From: Salvelinus alpinus
Taxonomy: Eukaryota; Chordata; Actinopteri; Salmoniformes; Salmonidae
Length of the DNA stretch: 64,000 nucleotides
Assembly: GCF_045679555.1 (NCBI RefSeq)
Contig: NC_092091.1
Coordinates: forward strand, 89,386,651 to 89,450,650
Direction of reading: 5' to 3'
Below are positions 9,367-21,027 of this stretch, one piece after another. Position 1 is the stretch's first letter. Each line of letters opens with the position of its first letter. The notes below the pieces were generated by a model, which was given only the letters and a program-made list of their open reading frames with translations, made no database searches and was not told the DNA's origin. Made by a program: the position numbers and the translations under genes.

Positions 9367-12300
9367 GTGAGTGTTAACTGATAATTGTTTTTAAATCAAA
9401 ATACGATGAAAGAGTTCATTATACTTGAGTCCCAGACAAGGAACACAATCATGATCTATTTGGTCAAAACAAACTTAAAGGTAGAGTCATCGATATGACT
9501 TAGTTGCACAAAGTAAACGGCATAGTGGGTCAATTTCCACAACAACTAAGAACGTTGGAACGCAAGGCTAAACTTCTCTGTTTTAGTCCCGTGGCTACCA
9601 CTCTGTAAGAGAGTGAAGAGAACCCTTGCACATGGGCAGATACTGTGTGAGAGAGAAGTCAGGCATCTTGCTCATCACAATATCTGTGGTGCTGCTCCTA
9701 CATCATCATTTAGCTGACTCTACCTCTAAGCTCTCATCCTAGGATCTACCAGAAATCAGACCCCAACATCTACAAAACATGGACCAGAACGATGTTGTTT
9801 CCTGCTTCCACAAACATTCATTAATATAACACTAATGTCAGATTAGGGTATGCTAATGAGTGTACATTCTGAGACTGTTGTTCACTAATATTCATTTTTA
9901 TTAGAGGTCTATTTAATAATTATTAATTCATTATTACATTTTAACCAACTACTTTTGACTACAGGGATTCCTCAGATCTGTAAGACTTGTGACCATGTTG
10001 AGGTAAGTCATAATGTCAATTCTTACTTTTACATACCTGCAGGAGTCAGGCACAGTCTCAACGCCAGGTGTGTCCTGACCCATCATTCATACTGGGATAT
10101 AGACAGTCCTGTGTTCTGCTTTAGTAATATAAACACAGTCTCAAAGCCAGGTGTGTACTGACCAACCATTCATACTGGGATATAGACAGTCCTGTGTTCT
10201 GCTTTAGTAATATAAACACAGTCTCAAAGCCAGGTGTGTCCTGACCCATCATTCATACTGGGATATAGACAGTCCTGTGTTCTGCTTTAGTAATATAAAC
10301 ACAGTCTCAAAGCCAGGTGTGTAGTGACCAACCATTCATACTGGGATATAGACAGTCCTGTGTTCTGCTTTAGTAATATAAACACAGTCTCAAAGCCAGG
10401 TGTGTACTGACCAACCATTCATACTGGGATATAGACAGTCCTGTGTTCTGCTTTAGTAATATAAACACAGTCTCAAAGCCAGGTGTGTACTGACCAACCA
10501 TTCATACTGGGATATAGACAGTCCTGTGTTCTGCTTTAGTAATATAAACACAGTCTCAAAGCCAGGTGTGTAGTGACCAACCATTCATACTGGGATATAG
10601 ACAGTCCTGTGTTCTGCTTTAGTAATATAAACACAGTCTCAAAGCCAGGTGTGTACTGACCAACCATTCATACTGGGATATAGACAGTCCTGTGTTCTGC
10701 TTTAGTAATATAAACACAGTCTCAAAGCCAGGTGTGTACTGACCAACCATTCATACTGGGATATAGACAGTCCTGTGTTCTGCTTTAGTAATATAAACAC
10801 AGTCTCAAAGCCAGGTGTGTACTGACCAACCATTCATACTGGGATATAGACAGTCCTGTGTTCTGCTTTAGTAATATAAACACAGTCTCAAAGCCAGGTG
10901 TGTACTGACCAACCATTCATACTGGGATATAGACAGTCCTGTGTTCTGCTTTAGTAATATAAACACAGTCTCAAAGCCAGGTGTGTAGTGACCAACCATT
11001 CATACTGGGATATAGACAGTCCTGTGTTCTGCTTTAGTAATATAAACACAGTCTCAAAGCCAGGTGTGTACTGACCAACCATTCATACTGGGATATAGAC
11101 AGTCCTGTGTTCTGCTTTAGTAATATAAACACAGTCTCAAAGCCAGGTGTGTAGTGACCAACCATTCATACTGGGATATAGACAGTCCTGTGTTCTGCTT
11201 TAGTAATATAAACACAGTCTCAAAGCCAGGTGTGTACTGACCAACCATTCATACTGGGATATAGACAGTCCTGTGTTCTGCTTTAGTAATATAAACACAG
11301 TCTCAAAGCCAGGTGTGTAGTGACCAACCATTCATACTGGGATATAGACAGTCCTGTGTTCTGCTTGTAGGCATGCAGGATTTTAGCTGTTGTCATATTT
11401 TGTCAGTAGACAGTTTAAATGATAAATCACCAGCATTCCATGTAACATTGATTAAATACATTATATTAGTTACTTTGGTTAATGGGCCAGTTTCCCAGAC
11501 ACAGATTAAGTCTAGTCCTGGACCTTAAAGAACTTTCTATTGAAACTTCCATTGAGCATGCTTTTTAGTCCAGCACTAGACTCAATCTGTGTCCAGGAAA
11601 CAGGCCCCATATGTATTACTGACATGCTTGTCCTTGTTCAGGACTCCACACACTGGCTTCAGATTGAACCCTTGACTTCCACTGTCCAGGGAGTGACAAT
11701 GTTCAGGTAAAATAACTACTTTTAACATTTCATTCCACTTCAAATCAAAATGTATTCGTCACATGCGCCGAATACAACAGTGAAATGCTTACTTACAAGC
11801 CCCTAACCAACAGTGCAGTTTAAAAAATATATGGAATAAGAGCTATAAGTAACAAGTAATTAAAGAGCAGCAGTAAAAAATAACAATATATATAGGTGGG
11901 GTGCCGGTACAGAGTCAATGTGCGATGGCACCGGTTAGTTGAGGTAGTATGTACATGTAGGTAGAGTTAATTAAAGTGACTACGCATAGATAACAGAGAG
12001 TGACAGTGGTGTGGAGAGGGGCAATGCAAATAGTCCAGGTAGCTATTTGACTAGATGTTCAGGAGTCGTATGGCTTGGGGGTAAAAGCTGTTTAGAAGCC
12101 TCTTGGACCTAGACTTGGCGCTCTGGTACCGCTTGCCGTGTGGTAGCAGAGAGAACAGTCTATGACTAGGGTGGCTGGAGTCCTTGACAATTTTTAGGGC
12201 CTTCCTCTGACACAGCCTGGTATAGAGGTCCTGGATGGTAGGAAGCTTGGCCCCAGTGATGTACTGGGCCGTTCGCACTACCCTCTGTAGTGCCTTGCGG

Positions 12301-15300
12301 TCGGAGGCCGTGCAGTTGCCATACCAGGCAGTGATGCAACCAGTCAGGATGCTCTCGATGGTGCAGCTGTAGAACCTTTTGAGGATCTCAGGGCCCATGC
12401 CAAATCTTTTCAGTCTCCTGAGGGGGAATAGGTTTATGAGAATGGGGGCGTGCTCAGTCCTCTTTTTCCTGTAGTCCACAGTCATCTCCTTTGTCTTGAT
12501 CACGTTAAGGGAGAAGTTGTTGTCCTGGCACCACACGGCCATGTCTCTGACCTCCTCCCTATAGGCTGTCTCGTTGTTGTCAGGTCTCTGACCTCCTCCC
12601 TATAGGCTGTCTCGTTGTTGTCAGGTCTCTGACCTCCTCCCTATAGGCTGTCTCGTTGTTGTCAGGTCTCTGACCTCCTCCCTATAGGCTGTCTCGTTGT
12701 TGTCAGGTCTCTGACCTCCTCCCTATAGGCTGTCTCGTTGTTGTCAGGTCTCTGACCTCCTCCCTATAGGCTGTCTCGTTGTTGTCAGGTCTCTGACCTC
12801 CTCCCTATAGGCTGTCTCGTTGTTGTCAGGTCTCTGACCTCCTCCCTATAGGCTGTCTCGTTGTTGTCAGGTCTCTGACCTCCTCCCTATAGGCTGTCTC
12901 GTTGTTGTCTGTGATCAGGCCTACCACTGTTGTGTCATCTGCAAATTTAAGGATGGTGTTGGAGTCGTGCCTGGCCGTGCAGTCATGAGTGAACAGGGAC
13001 TACAGGAGGGGGCTGAGCACGCACCCCTGAGGGGCTCCTGTGTTGAGGATCAGCGTGGCGGATGTGTTGTTACCTACCCTTACCACCTGGGGGCGGCCCA
13101 TCAGGAAGTCCAGGATCCAGTCTGTGCTAGCAAAACAGTCCTGTAGCTTAGCTTCATCTGACCACTTTTTATTGATCTAGTAACTGGTGCTTCTTGCTTT
13201 AATTTTTGCTTGTAAGCAGGAATCAGGAGGATAGAGTTGTGGTCAGATTTACCAAATGGAGGGTGAGGCAGAGCTTTGTATGTGTCTTTGTGTGTAGAGT
13301 ATAGGTGGTCCAGAGTTATTTTCCCTCTGGTTGCACATTTAACATGCTGAAAGAAACTGATTTAAGTTTCCCTGCATTAAAGTCCCCGGCTACTAGGAGC
13401 GCCACCTCTGGGTGAGCGTTTTCTTGTTTGCTTATGGCGGAATACAGCTCATTCAATGCTGTCTTAGTGCCAGCCTCTGACTGTGGTGATATGTAAACAG
13501 CTACAAAGAAATCAGATGAAAACTCTCTCGGTAGGTAGTGTGGTCTACAGCTTATCATGAGATACTCTACCTCAGGCAAACAATGGCTTGAGACTTCCTT
13601 GGATATTGTGCAGCAGCTGTTGTTTACAAAAATACATACACTACCGCCCCTTGTCTTACCAGACGTTGCTGTTCTATCCTGCCGGTACATCGTATAACCA
13701 GCCAGCTGTATGTTGATGTTGTAGTCATTCAGCCACGTCTCCGTGAAGCATAAGATGTTACCGTTTTTAAATGTCCCGTTGGTAGTTTCATCTTAAACGT
13801 AACTCGTCGATTTTATTGTCCAAAGATTGCATATTTGCTAGCAGAATTGAGGGAAGTGGGGGTTTATTCGATTGCCTTCGACTTCTCAGCAGGCAGCCCG
13901 CTCTCCGGCCTCTCTTTCTCCGCCTTCTCTTCACACTGATCCCGGGGCTCGGGCCTGCTCCCGAGGGAGCCGTATATCCTCCGCCTCTGGCTCGTCAGAG
14001 TAGTGAAAGAAGAAAAAGGATTCTGCTTGTCCGTGGTGAGTAATCGCAGTCCTGATGTCTAGATGTTATTTTCGGTCATAAGAGATGGTAGCGACAACAT
14101 TATGTACAAGATGCGTAAAAAACTAAGTTACAAACAACGCAGATAAACGAACAAAAAAACACAATCGGTTGGGGGCACGAAAAACGTCTGCCATCTTCTC
14201 CGGTGCCATCTTACTTACACTTGCTAGTGTATTTCCCCATTACCTTTGGGAATAGTCTTCTAATCCAACCTCTCCATTTGACCATTGACCCTCTCTACCA
14301 TATCTTGTTGTTGCCCTCAGACACAGGACACCCAAAGGGAGTTATGAGTGCACAGTGTCTGGGCTCCGCTGGCTGTGTGAGAGAGATGTCATCCTGAAGT
14401 ATCACTTCAGGAACTGGGATCCCTACAGTCAACTTCTGAAAGACATGCAGTACACACAAGGTGGTCCATTGCTGGACATCACTATGGAGTTAGGTGAACT
14501 GGAGGAAGTTCATCTGCCACACTTTGTCTGTTTAGGTAAAACCATATAGAAATAGTATTCAGAAAGACATTTCCATGTAACTTTGTTTCACTTCCTGAAT
14601 TAATGAATGAACTATTCTGGGAGTTTGAGTTTACTGTGATCTGGTACTGCATATTCTTTGTTTTAGTTAGACAAATATTGTATTATTCATCCTTCTGTCT
14701 CCTTTTTATTGTGTTGTTCAGGGACCAACCCTTCCCTGAGGAATGAGATGAAGATTCTTCATGTAGAGGAACATGGAGTGTCTTTAGAGGAAGTGCATGA
14801 GGTCACCAGATTCCATGCTAAGATTCTCCATCCCAAGTTCTCACTTATCTCTGTTATACTGAGCTATATCTTTTCATGGAACGTAGATGTCCACTGTGAG
14901 CTGATGCTCTATCTGACAGTGAAAAGGGAAACACTAATTTCTCGCCTATACCTGTTCCCCTGGAACCCCGGCCAAATACAGGTGAGGGACCATTATTATA
15001 GAGATGACCTTAACTAACCAGTGGTGCAGTTTATGTTGACACTCATTAAATGAAGATAAGTGTGTTGCTAGTTTTCTGAATAATGTTTGAATAAGACTAT
15101 ACATTGACTGGCTGGGTATTCCATGCCTCGTTTCGCAGGCTGTGGAACAACAGGAAAAGTCTCAAGGGTCTTCAAGGATTCTCATCTCAAGACCAGAGCA
15201 GTCCTTCAAACTGAATAGTTCCATCAGACTGAACATTCCCTGTTCTACCTCCATCAATCCACAGGTACAGTTTCAGTAGAATAAGAACATGAATCTGACA

Positions 15301-18300
15301 TTTAAGTCACAGTTCTATCCATTGATCTCTGTCTCTTTTCTCTCTGTCTCGCTCTCTGTCTCTCTCGCTCGCTCTCAATTAAATTCAAATGGCTTTATTG
15401 GCATGGGAAACATATGTTTACATTGCCAAAACAATCTCTCTCTCCAGAAGATTCATCTCATACAAAGAGACACCACACCAAGCTTTTTCAGGGCGGTTGT
15501 GAAAATGACAGGGATTGACATTGAGATGGAGTTATTCAGTGATGATGAGAGGACAGTATGGAAAGAAAAAGTATCACAAGGTAGGAGAATATTTATTTAT
15601 TTATTTATTTTATTTCACCTTTATTTAACCAGGTAAGCCAGTTGAGAACAAGTTCTCATTTACAACTGCGACCTGGCCAAGATAAAGCAAAGCAGTGCGA
15701 CACAAACAACACAGAGTTATACATGGAATTAACAAACATACAGTCAATAATACAATAGAAAAAGTCTATATACAGTGTGTGCAAATGAGGTAAGATAAGG
15801 GAGGTAAGGCAATAAATAGGCCATAGTGGCGAAATAATTACAATATAGCAATTAAACACTGGAATGGTAGATGTGCAGAAGATGAATGTGCAAGTAGAGA
15901 TACTGGGGTGCAAAGGAGCAAAATAAATAAATAAATACAGTATGGGGATGAGGTAGTTGGATGGGATATGTCAATCATCACTTTGTACTTTAGTACCAGA
16001 TGCTATTTAGAGTGATATAACCTCATGTTGTTTATCTTTCAGATGAATACATCACTGACACCCGTTCAACAAGTAAGTAAACATGAGTTACAGTGCATTC
16101 AGAAAGTATTCAGACCCCTTGACTTTTTCCACATTTTGTTACATTACAGCCTTATTCTAAAATTGATTCAATTTTTTTTTTTACCTCATCAACACAATAC
16201 CCCATAATGACAAAGCAAAAACAGACAAAACTGAAAGCTTGGCACACTTGTATTTGGGGAGTTTCTCCCATTCTTCTCTGCAGATCCTATCAAGCTCTGT
16301 CAGGTTGGATGGAGAGCGTCGCTGCACAGCTATTTTCAGGTCTCCAGAGATGTTAGATCGGGTTCAAGTCCGGGCTCTGGCTGGGCCACTCAAGGACATT
16401 GAGACTTGTCCCGAAGTCACTTCTGCATTGTCTTGGCTGTGTGCTTAGGGTAGTTGTCCTGTTGGAAGGTGAACCTTCACCCCAGTCTGAGGTCCTGAGC
16501 TCTCTGGAGCAGGTTTTCATCAAGGATCTCTCTGTACTTTTCTCCGTTCATCTTTCCCTCGATCCTGACTAGTCTCCCTGCCGCTGAAAAACATCCCCAC
16601 AGCATGATGCTTCCACCACCATGCTTCACCGTAGGGATGGTGCCAGGTTTCCTCCAGATGTGACGCTTGGCATTCAGGCCAAAGAGTTCAATCTTGGTTT
16701 CATCATACCAGAGAATTTTGTTTCACATGGTCTGAGAGTCCTTTAGGTGCCTTTTGGCAAACTCCGAAGCAGGCTGTCATGTGCTTTTTACTGAGGATTG
16801 GCTTCAGTCTGGCCACTACCATAAAGGCCTGATTGGTGGAGTGCTGCAGAGATGGTTGTCTTTCTGGAAGGTTCTCCCATCTCCACAGAGGAACTCTGGA
16901 GCTCTGTCAGAGTGACCATTGGGTTCTTGGTCACCTCCCTGACCAAGGCCCTTCTCCTCTGATTGCTCAGTTTGGCCGGGCAGCCAGCTCTAGGAAGAGT
17001 CTTGGTGGTTCCAAACTCCTTCCATTTAAGAATGATGGAGGCCACTGTGTTCTTGGGGACCTTCAATGCTGCAGAAACTTTTGGTACCCTTCCCCAGATC
17101 TGGGCCTCGACATAATCCTGTCTCGGAGCTCTACAGACAATATTTTCAACATCATGGTTTGGTCTTTGCTCTGACATGCACTGTCAACTATGGGACCTTA
17201 TATAGACAGGTGTGTGCCTTTCCAAATCATGTCCAATCAATTGAATTTACCACAGGTGGACTCCAATCAAGTTGTAGAAACATCTGAAGGATGATCAATG
17301 GAAACGGGATGCACCTGAGCTCAATTTCGAGTCTCATAGCAAAGAGTCTGAATACTTATGTAAATAAGGTTCTGTTTATTTTTAATACATTTGTAAACAT
17401 TTGCAAAAATCTGTTTTCACTTTGTCAGTATGGGGTGTTGTGTGTAGATTGATGAGGGAAAACATTTATTTAATCAATTTTAGAATAAGGCTGTAACGTA
17501 AGAAAATGTGGAAAAAGTCAAGGGGTCTGAATAGTTTCTGAATGCACTGTACAAACCAATGGCATGAGGGCCAGTCAACATGGTTTACTGTAGGACCTGG
17601 ACTAGTCCTGATTATAAAAGGCTGACTTCAAGAACAATGACATCTCCTCCAGGACTTGATGTAGATTAGCCTGGTTCTGAATGACCCAATGACATCTCCT
17701 CCAGGACTTGATGTAGATTAGCCTGGTTCTGAATGACCCAATGACATCTCCTCCAGGACTTGATGTAGATTAGCCTGGTTCTGAATGACATCTCCTCCAG
17801 GACTTGATGTAAATTAGCCTGGTTCTGAATGACCCAATGACATCTCCTCCAGGACTTGATGTAGATTAGCCTGGTTCTGAATGACCCAATGACATCTCCT
17901 CCAGGACTTGATGTAGATTAGCCTGGTTCTGAATGACATCTCCTCCAGGACTTGATGTAAATTAGCCTGGTTCTGAATGACCCAATGACATCTCCTCCAG
18001 GACTTGATGTAGATTAGCCTGGTTCTTCTGAATGACCCAATGACATCTCCTCCAGGACTTGATGTAGATCAGAATGACCCAATGACATCTCCTCCAGGAC
18101 TTGATGTAGATTAGCCTGGTTCTGATTAGCCTGGTTCTGAATGACCCAGCCTGTTTTTCTATGTCTGTGAAACCGTCCTAAATGTCAATGTGATATGTTC
18201 AGGTCATTATTGTAAAAGAGAATGTTTTCTCAGTACTTTTATTTTAGGAGTCTGCTTCTAAATGACTGAAATATAAAATGTACAAATGTCGTTATGTTGT

Positions 18301-18651
18301 AACCTGACTCTCTCAGGTGCTGTGTCGGGGGCAGGGCGTCCGGCTGAGAGCAGTCTGACTGGTTCTCCAGAGCAGCAGCTGCGTTCTGTACGGACAAAGT
18401 TTGTGAAACGAGTGTCAAAAGCTGTCCTGAATGGACTGCTGGACGGACTCCTGCAACACACAGTCATCAACCAGGAGGAAATGGAGTCAGTGAAGGTGAT
18501 CGCTGAGAGGGCAGAGAAGGCACGTGACATCATCGACATGGTGTTGAGAAAAGGAACGGAGTCGTGTTCCAGGATGATCAACCTTCTTGGGGAGCTGGAC
18601 CACTGTCTTTGTTCACAGCTTCAGATCAACAGTGTTGGGGTACCAACCTAA
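9227..18651 (+). CDS. NLRP1-like C-terminal half: linker, FIIND (ZU5-UPA), caspase-1-like CARD (paralogue 1)
   Basis: Gene-level entry. Exons: 9227-9366, 9965-10002, 11642-11706, 14321-14535, 14722-14981, 15139-15264, 15448-15580, 16043-16072, 18317-18651. All have AG/GT borders and joined phases. The order linker, ZU5, UPA, CARD is that of NLRP1 and CARD8, cytosolic inflammasome sensors whose FIIND self-cleaves between Phe and Ser; the freed UPA-CARD then recruits ASC/caspase-1. Here the bond lies at 14840/14841 (HPKFS), and a His sits 27 residues before the Ser, the same spacing I recall for human NLRP1 and CARD8. No start codon is visible, so this is either the 3' half of the LRR gene starting upstream or a separate gene. 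No stops interrupt the exons. Paralogue 2 is at 40476-47523. Confidence 0.78.
9367..9964. other. Intron, no feature recognised
   Basis: No exon, repeat array or element was identified in this 598-bp intron. Confidence 0.4.
9965..10002 (+). CDS. FIIND first exon (short, CxxC-containing)
   Basis: 38 bp between GACTACAG and GTAAG. After the incoming T it reads [13 protein letters not shown]. It continues in frame into the ZU5 exon at 11642. Short exons are easy to misplace, so confidence is moderate. Confidence 0.6.
10044..11366 (+). repeat. Intronic tandem array, 83-bp unit, ~16 copies
   Basis: The unit includes AGTCTCAAAGCCAGGTGTGT and CATTCATACTGGGATATAGA. The same unit flanks paralogue 2 (39922-40230) at the same place in the gene, so the array predates the FIIND duplication or was carried with it. 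Confidence 0.92.
11642..11706 (+). CDS. FIIND exon (ZU5 start)
   Basis: 65 bp after CCTTGTTCAG. It encodes [20 protein letters not shown] plus F. The predicted peptide is identical to that of paralogue 2 (40476-40540). Confidence 0.75.
11741..14217 (-). mobile_element. L2/CR1-type LINE insertion with endonuclease and RT remnants
   Basis: The element lies on the minus strand. An APE-type endonuclease piece is at 13316-13690 (it contains GDFNAGK). RT remnants follow around 12900-13140, and the RT C-terminal tail is at 12051-12542, with [12 protein letters not shown] and [13 protein letters not shown] typical of fish L2-like elements. The open frames are separated by deletions and an expanded 41-bp array, so it is non-functional. 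CACTT flanks it at 11736-11740 and 14218-14222. Paralogue 2 shows the uninterrupted site near 40569-40573 (CACCT). Confidence 0.85.
12543..12910. repeat. 41-bp tandem array inside the LINE, ~9 copies
   Basis: The unit contains GTCTCTGACCTCCTCCCTAT and AGGCTGTCTCGTTGTTGTCA. It is an expansion of LINE RT sequence, because the flanking LINE continues on both sides. A single related word occurs near 23905. Confidence 0.88.
14321..14535 (+). CDS. FIIND exon (ZU5 core)
   Basis: 215 bp after TTGCCCTCAG, ending at donor GTAAAAC. It encodes the ZU5-like strand set including [20 protein letters not shown] and [20 protein letters not shown]. Only two residues differ from paralogue 2 (G/A and F/C). Confidence 0.85.
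14722..14981 (+). CDS. FIIND exon with Phe-Ser autocleavage site (ZU5/UPA junction)
   Basis: 260 bp. It reads [20 protein letters not shown], then [12 protein letters not shown], then the start of UPA. The Phe codon is 14838-14840 and the Ser codon 14841-14843. A His 27 residues before the Ser lies in KILHVEE. By family knowledge Ser is the nucleophile and His assists. Up to the Ser the sequence is essentially that of paralogue 2; after it the two diverge strongly. Confidence 0.82.
15139..15264 (+). CDS. FIIND exon (UPA, middle)
   Basis: 126 bp, 42 codons, acceptor TTTCGCAG and donor GTACAG. It is equivalent to 42053-42187 of paralogue 2, which is three codons longer and clearly diverged. 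Confidence 0.7.
15448..15580 (+). CDS. FIIND exon (UPA, end)
   Basis: 133 bp after CTCTCTCCAG. It encodes [20 protein letters not shown] and the conserved [17 protein letters not shown]. The [14 protein letters not shown] block is shared with paralogue 2. Confidence 0.78.
15590..15970 (-). mobile_element. Short L2-like LINE 3' fragment
   Basis: It begins with ATTT repeats and ACCTTTATTTAACCAGG, followed by AACTGCGACCTGGCCAAGAT. The same sequence heads the longer copy at 63050-63830. It is absent from the equivalent 101-bp intron of paralogue 2 (42452-42552). Confidence 0.7.
16043..16072 (+). CDS. Short connector exon between UPA and CARD
   Basis: 30 bp between TCTTTCAG and GTAAG, encoding [10 protein letters not shown]. 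Paralogue 2 has an equally sized exon (42553-42582), which supports it being real. Confidence 0.65.
16091..17549 (-). mobile_element. Tc1/mariner element with both terminal inverted repeats and a broken transposase
   Basis: The terminal inverted repeats CAGTGCATTC / GAATGCACTG are flanked by TA (16089-16090 and 17550-17551). The inverted arms continue for about 80 bp (the CCACATTTTGTTAC region). A transposase N-terminal part on the minus strand (17177-16788) has the paired helix-turn-helix region ([20 protein letters not shown]) and then loses frame. The DDE part is degenerate. The element is inserted in the intron before the CARD exon and is absent from paralogue 2 at that place. Confidence 0.85.
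17636..18150 (+). repeat. Intronic array, 52-bp unit with 43-bp variants, ~10 copies
   Basis: The unit contains GACATCTCCTCCAGGACTTG and GATTAGCCTGGTTCTGAATG. The shorter variants lack ACCCAATG-type bases. Confidence 0.85.
18317..18651 (+). CDS. CARD terminal exon, caspase-1-like
   Basis: The acceptor CTCTCTCAG ends at 18316 and TAA is at 18649-18651. A glycine/serine-rich lead is followed by a six-helix [17 protein letters not shown], then [20 protein letters not shown], then [10 protein letters not shown] and [13 protein letters not shown]. The NGLLDxLLxxxVxNxEEM pattern is characteristic of caspase-1-type CARDs, unlike the ASC/NLRP1-like CARD of paralogue 2. CARDs form filaments by homotypic contacts. 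The last residues (NSVGVPT) and the stop lie in the first unit of the 40-bp minisatellite. An upstream acceptor other than 18316 is possible but unlikely. Confidence 0.85.
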
Positions 18652-21027
18652 TGGTAGAATGGATAGTAACAGTGTTGGGGTACCAACCTAATGGTAGAAT
18701 GGATAGTAACAGTGTTGGGGTACCATCCTAATGGTAGAATGGATAGTAACAGTGTTGGGGTACCATCCTAATGGTAGAATGGATAGTAACAGTGTTGGGG
18801 TCCCAACCTAATGGTAGAATGGATAGTAACAGTGTTGGGGTACCAACCTAATGGTAGAATGGATAGTAACAGCGTTGGGGTACCATCCTAATGGTAGAAT
18901 GGATAGTAACAGTGTTGGGGTACCAACCTAATGGTAGAATGGATAGTAACAGTGTTGGGGTACCAACCTAATGGTAGAATGGATAGTAACAGTGTTGGGG
19001 TACCATCCTAATGGTAGAATGGATAGTAACAGTGTTGGGGTACCATCCTAATGGTAGAATGGATAGTAACAGTGTTGGGGTCCCAACCTAATGGTATAAT
19101 GGATAGTAACAGTGTTGGGGTACCATCCTAATGGTAGAATGGATAGTAACAGTGTTGGGGTACCAACCTAATGGTAGAATGGATAGTAACAGTGTTGGGG
19201 TACCAACCTAATGGTAGAATGGATAGTAACAGTGTTGGGGTACCAACCTAATGGTAGAATGGATAGTAACAGTGTTGGGGTACCAACCTAATGGTAGAAT
19301 GGATAGTAACAGTGTTGGGGTACCAACCTAATGGTAGAATGGATAGTAACAGTGTTGGGGTACCAACCTAATGGTAGAATGGATAGTAACAGTGTTGGGG
19401 TACCATCCTAATGGTAGAATGGATAGTAACAGTGTTGGGGTACCAACCTAATGGTAGAATGGATAGTAACAGTGTTGGGGTACCAACCTAATGGTAGAAT
19501 GGATAGTAACAGTGTTGGGGTACCATCCTAATGGTAGAATGGATAGTAACAGTGTTGGGGTACCAACCTAATGGTAGAATGGATAGTAACAGTGTTGCGG
19601 TACCATCCTAATGGTAGAATGGATAGTAACAGTGTTGGGGTACCAACCTAATGGTAGAATGGATAGTAACAGTGTTGGGGTACCAACCTAATGGTAGAAT
19701 GGATAGTAACAGTGTTGGGGTACCATCCTAATGGTAGAATGGATAGTAACAGTGTTGGGGTACCAACCTAATGGTAGAATGGATAGCAACAGCGTTGGGG
19801 TACCATCCTAATGGTAGAATGGATAGTAACAGTGTTGGGGTACCATCCTAATGGTAGAATGGATAGTAACAGTGTTGGGGTACCAACCTAATGGTAGAAT
19901 GGATAGCAACAGCGTTGGGGTACCATCCTAATGGTAGAATGGATAGTAACAGCGTTGGGGTACCAACCTAATGGTAGAATGGATAGTAACAGTGTTGGGG
20001 TACCAACCTAATGGTAGAATGGATAGTAACAGTGTTGGGGTACCAACCTAATGGTAGAATGGATAGTAACAGTGTTGGGGTACCAACCTAATGGTAGAAT
20101 GGATAGTAACAGCGTTGGGGTACCATCCTAATGGTAGAATGGATAGTAACAGTGTTGGGGTACCAACCTAATGGTAGAATGGATAGTAACAGTGTTGGGG
20201 TACCAACCTAATGGTAGAATGGATAGTAACAGCGTTGGGGTACCATCCTAATGGTAGAATGGATAGTAACAGTGTTGGGGTACCAACCTAATGGTAGAAT
20301 GGATAGTAACAGTGTTGGGGGTACCAACCTAATGGTAGAATGGATAGTAACAGTGTTGGGGTACCAACCTAATGGTAGAATGGATAGTAACAGTGTTGGG
20401 GTACCATCCTAATGGTAGAATGGATAGTAACAGTGTTGGGGTACCAACCTAATGGTAGAATGGATAGTAACAATGTTGGGGGTACCAACCTAATGGTAGA
20501 ATGGATAGTAACAGTGTTGGGGGTACCAACCTAATGGTAGAATGGATAGTAACAGTGTTGGGGTCCCAACCTAATGGTAGAATGGATAGTAACAGTGTTG
20601 GGGTACCAACCTAATGGTAGAATGGATAGTAACAGTGTTGGGGTACCAACCTAATGGTAGAATGGATAGTAACAGTGTTGGGGGTACCAACCTAATGGTA
20701 GAATGGATAGTAACAGTGTTGGGGGTACCAACCTAATGGTAGAATGGATAGTAACAGTGTTGGGGTACCAACCTAATGGTAGAATGGATAGTAACAGTGT
20801 TGGGGTACCAACCTAATGGTAGAATGGATAGTAACAGTGTTGGGGTACCAACCTAATGGTAGAATGGATAGTAACAGTGTTGGGGTACCAACCTAATGGA
20901 TAGTAACAGTGTTGGGGTACCAACCTAATGGTAGAATGGATAGTAACAGTGTTGGGGTACCAACCTAATGGTAGAATGGATAGTAACAGTGTTGGGGTAC
21001 CATCCTAATGGTAGAATGGATAGTAAT
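18628..21027 (+). repeat. Minisatellite, 40-bp unit, ~60 copies, starting inside the CARD exon
   Basis: The unit contains AACAGTGTTGGGGTACCAAC and CTAATGGTAGAATGGATAGT. It has ACC/TCC and GTAC/GTCC variants and occasional single-G insertions. The first unit supplies the stop codon of the CARD gene. The array ends against a Tc1 fragment. Confidence 0.92.
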
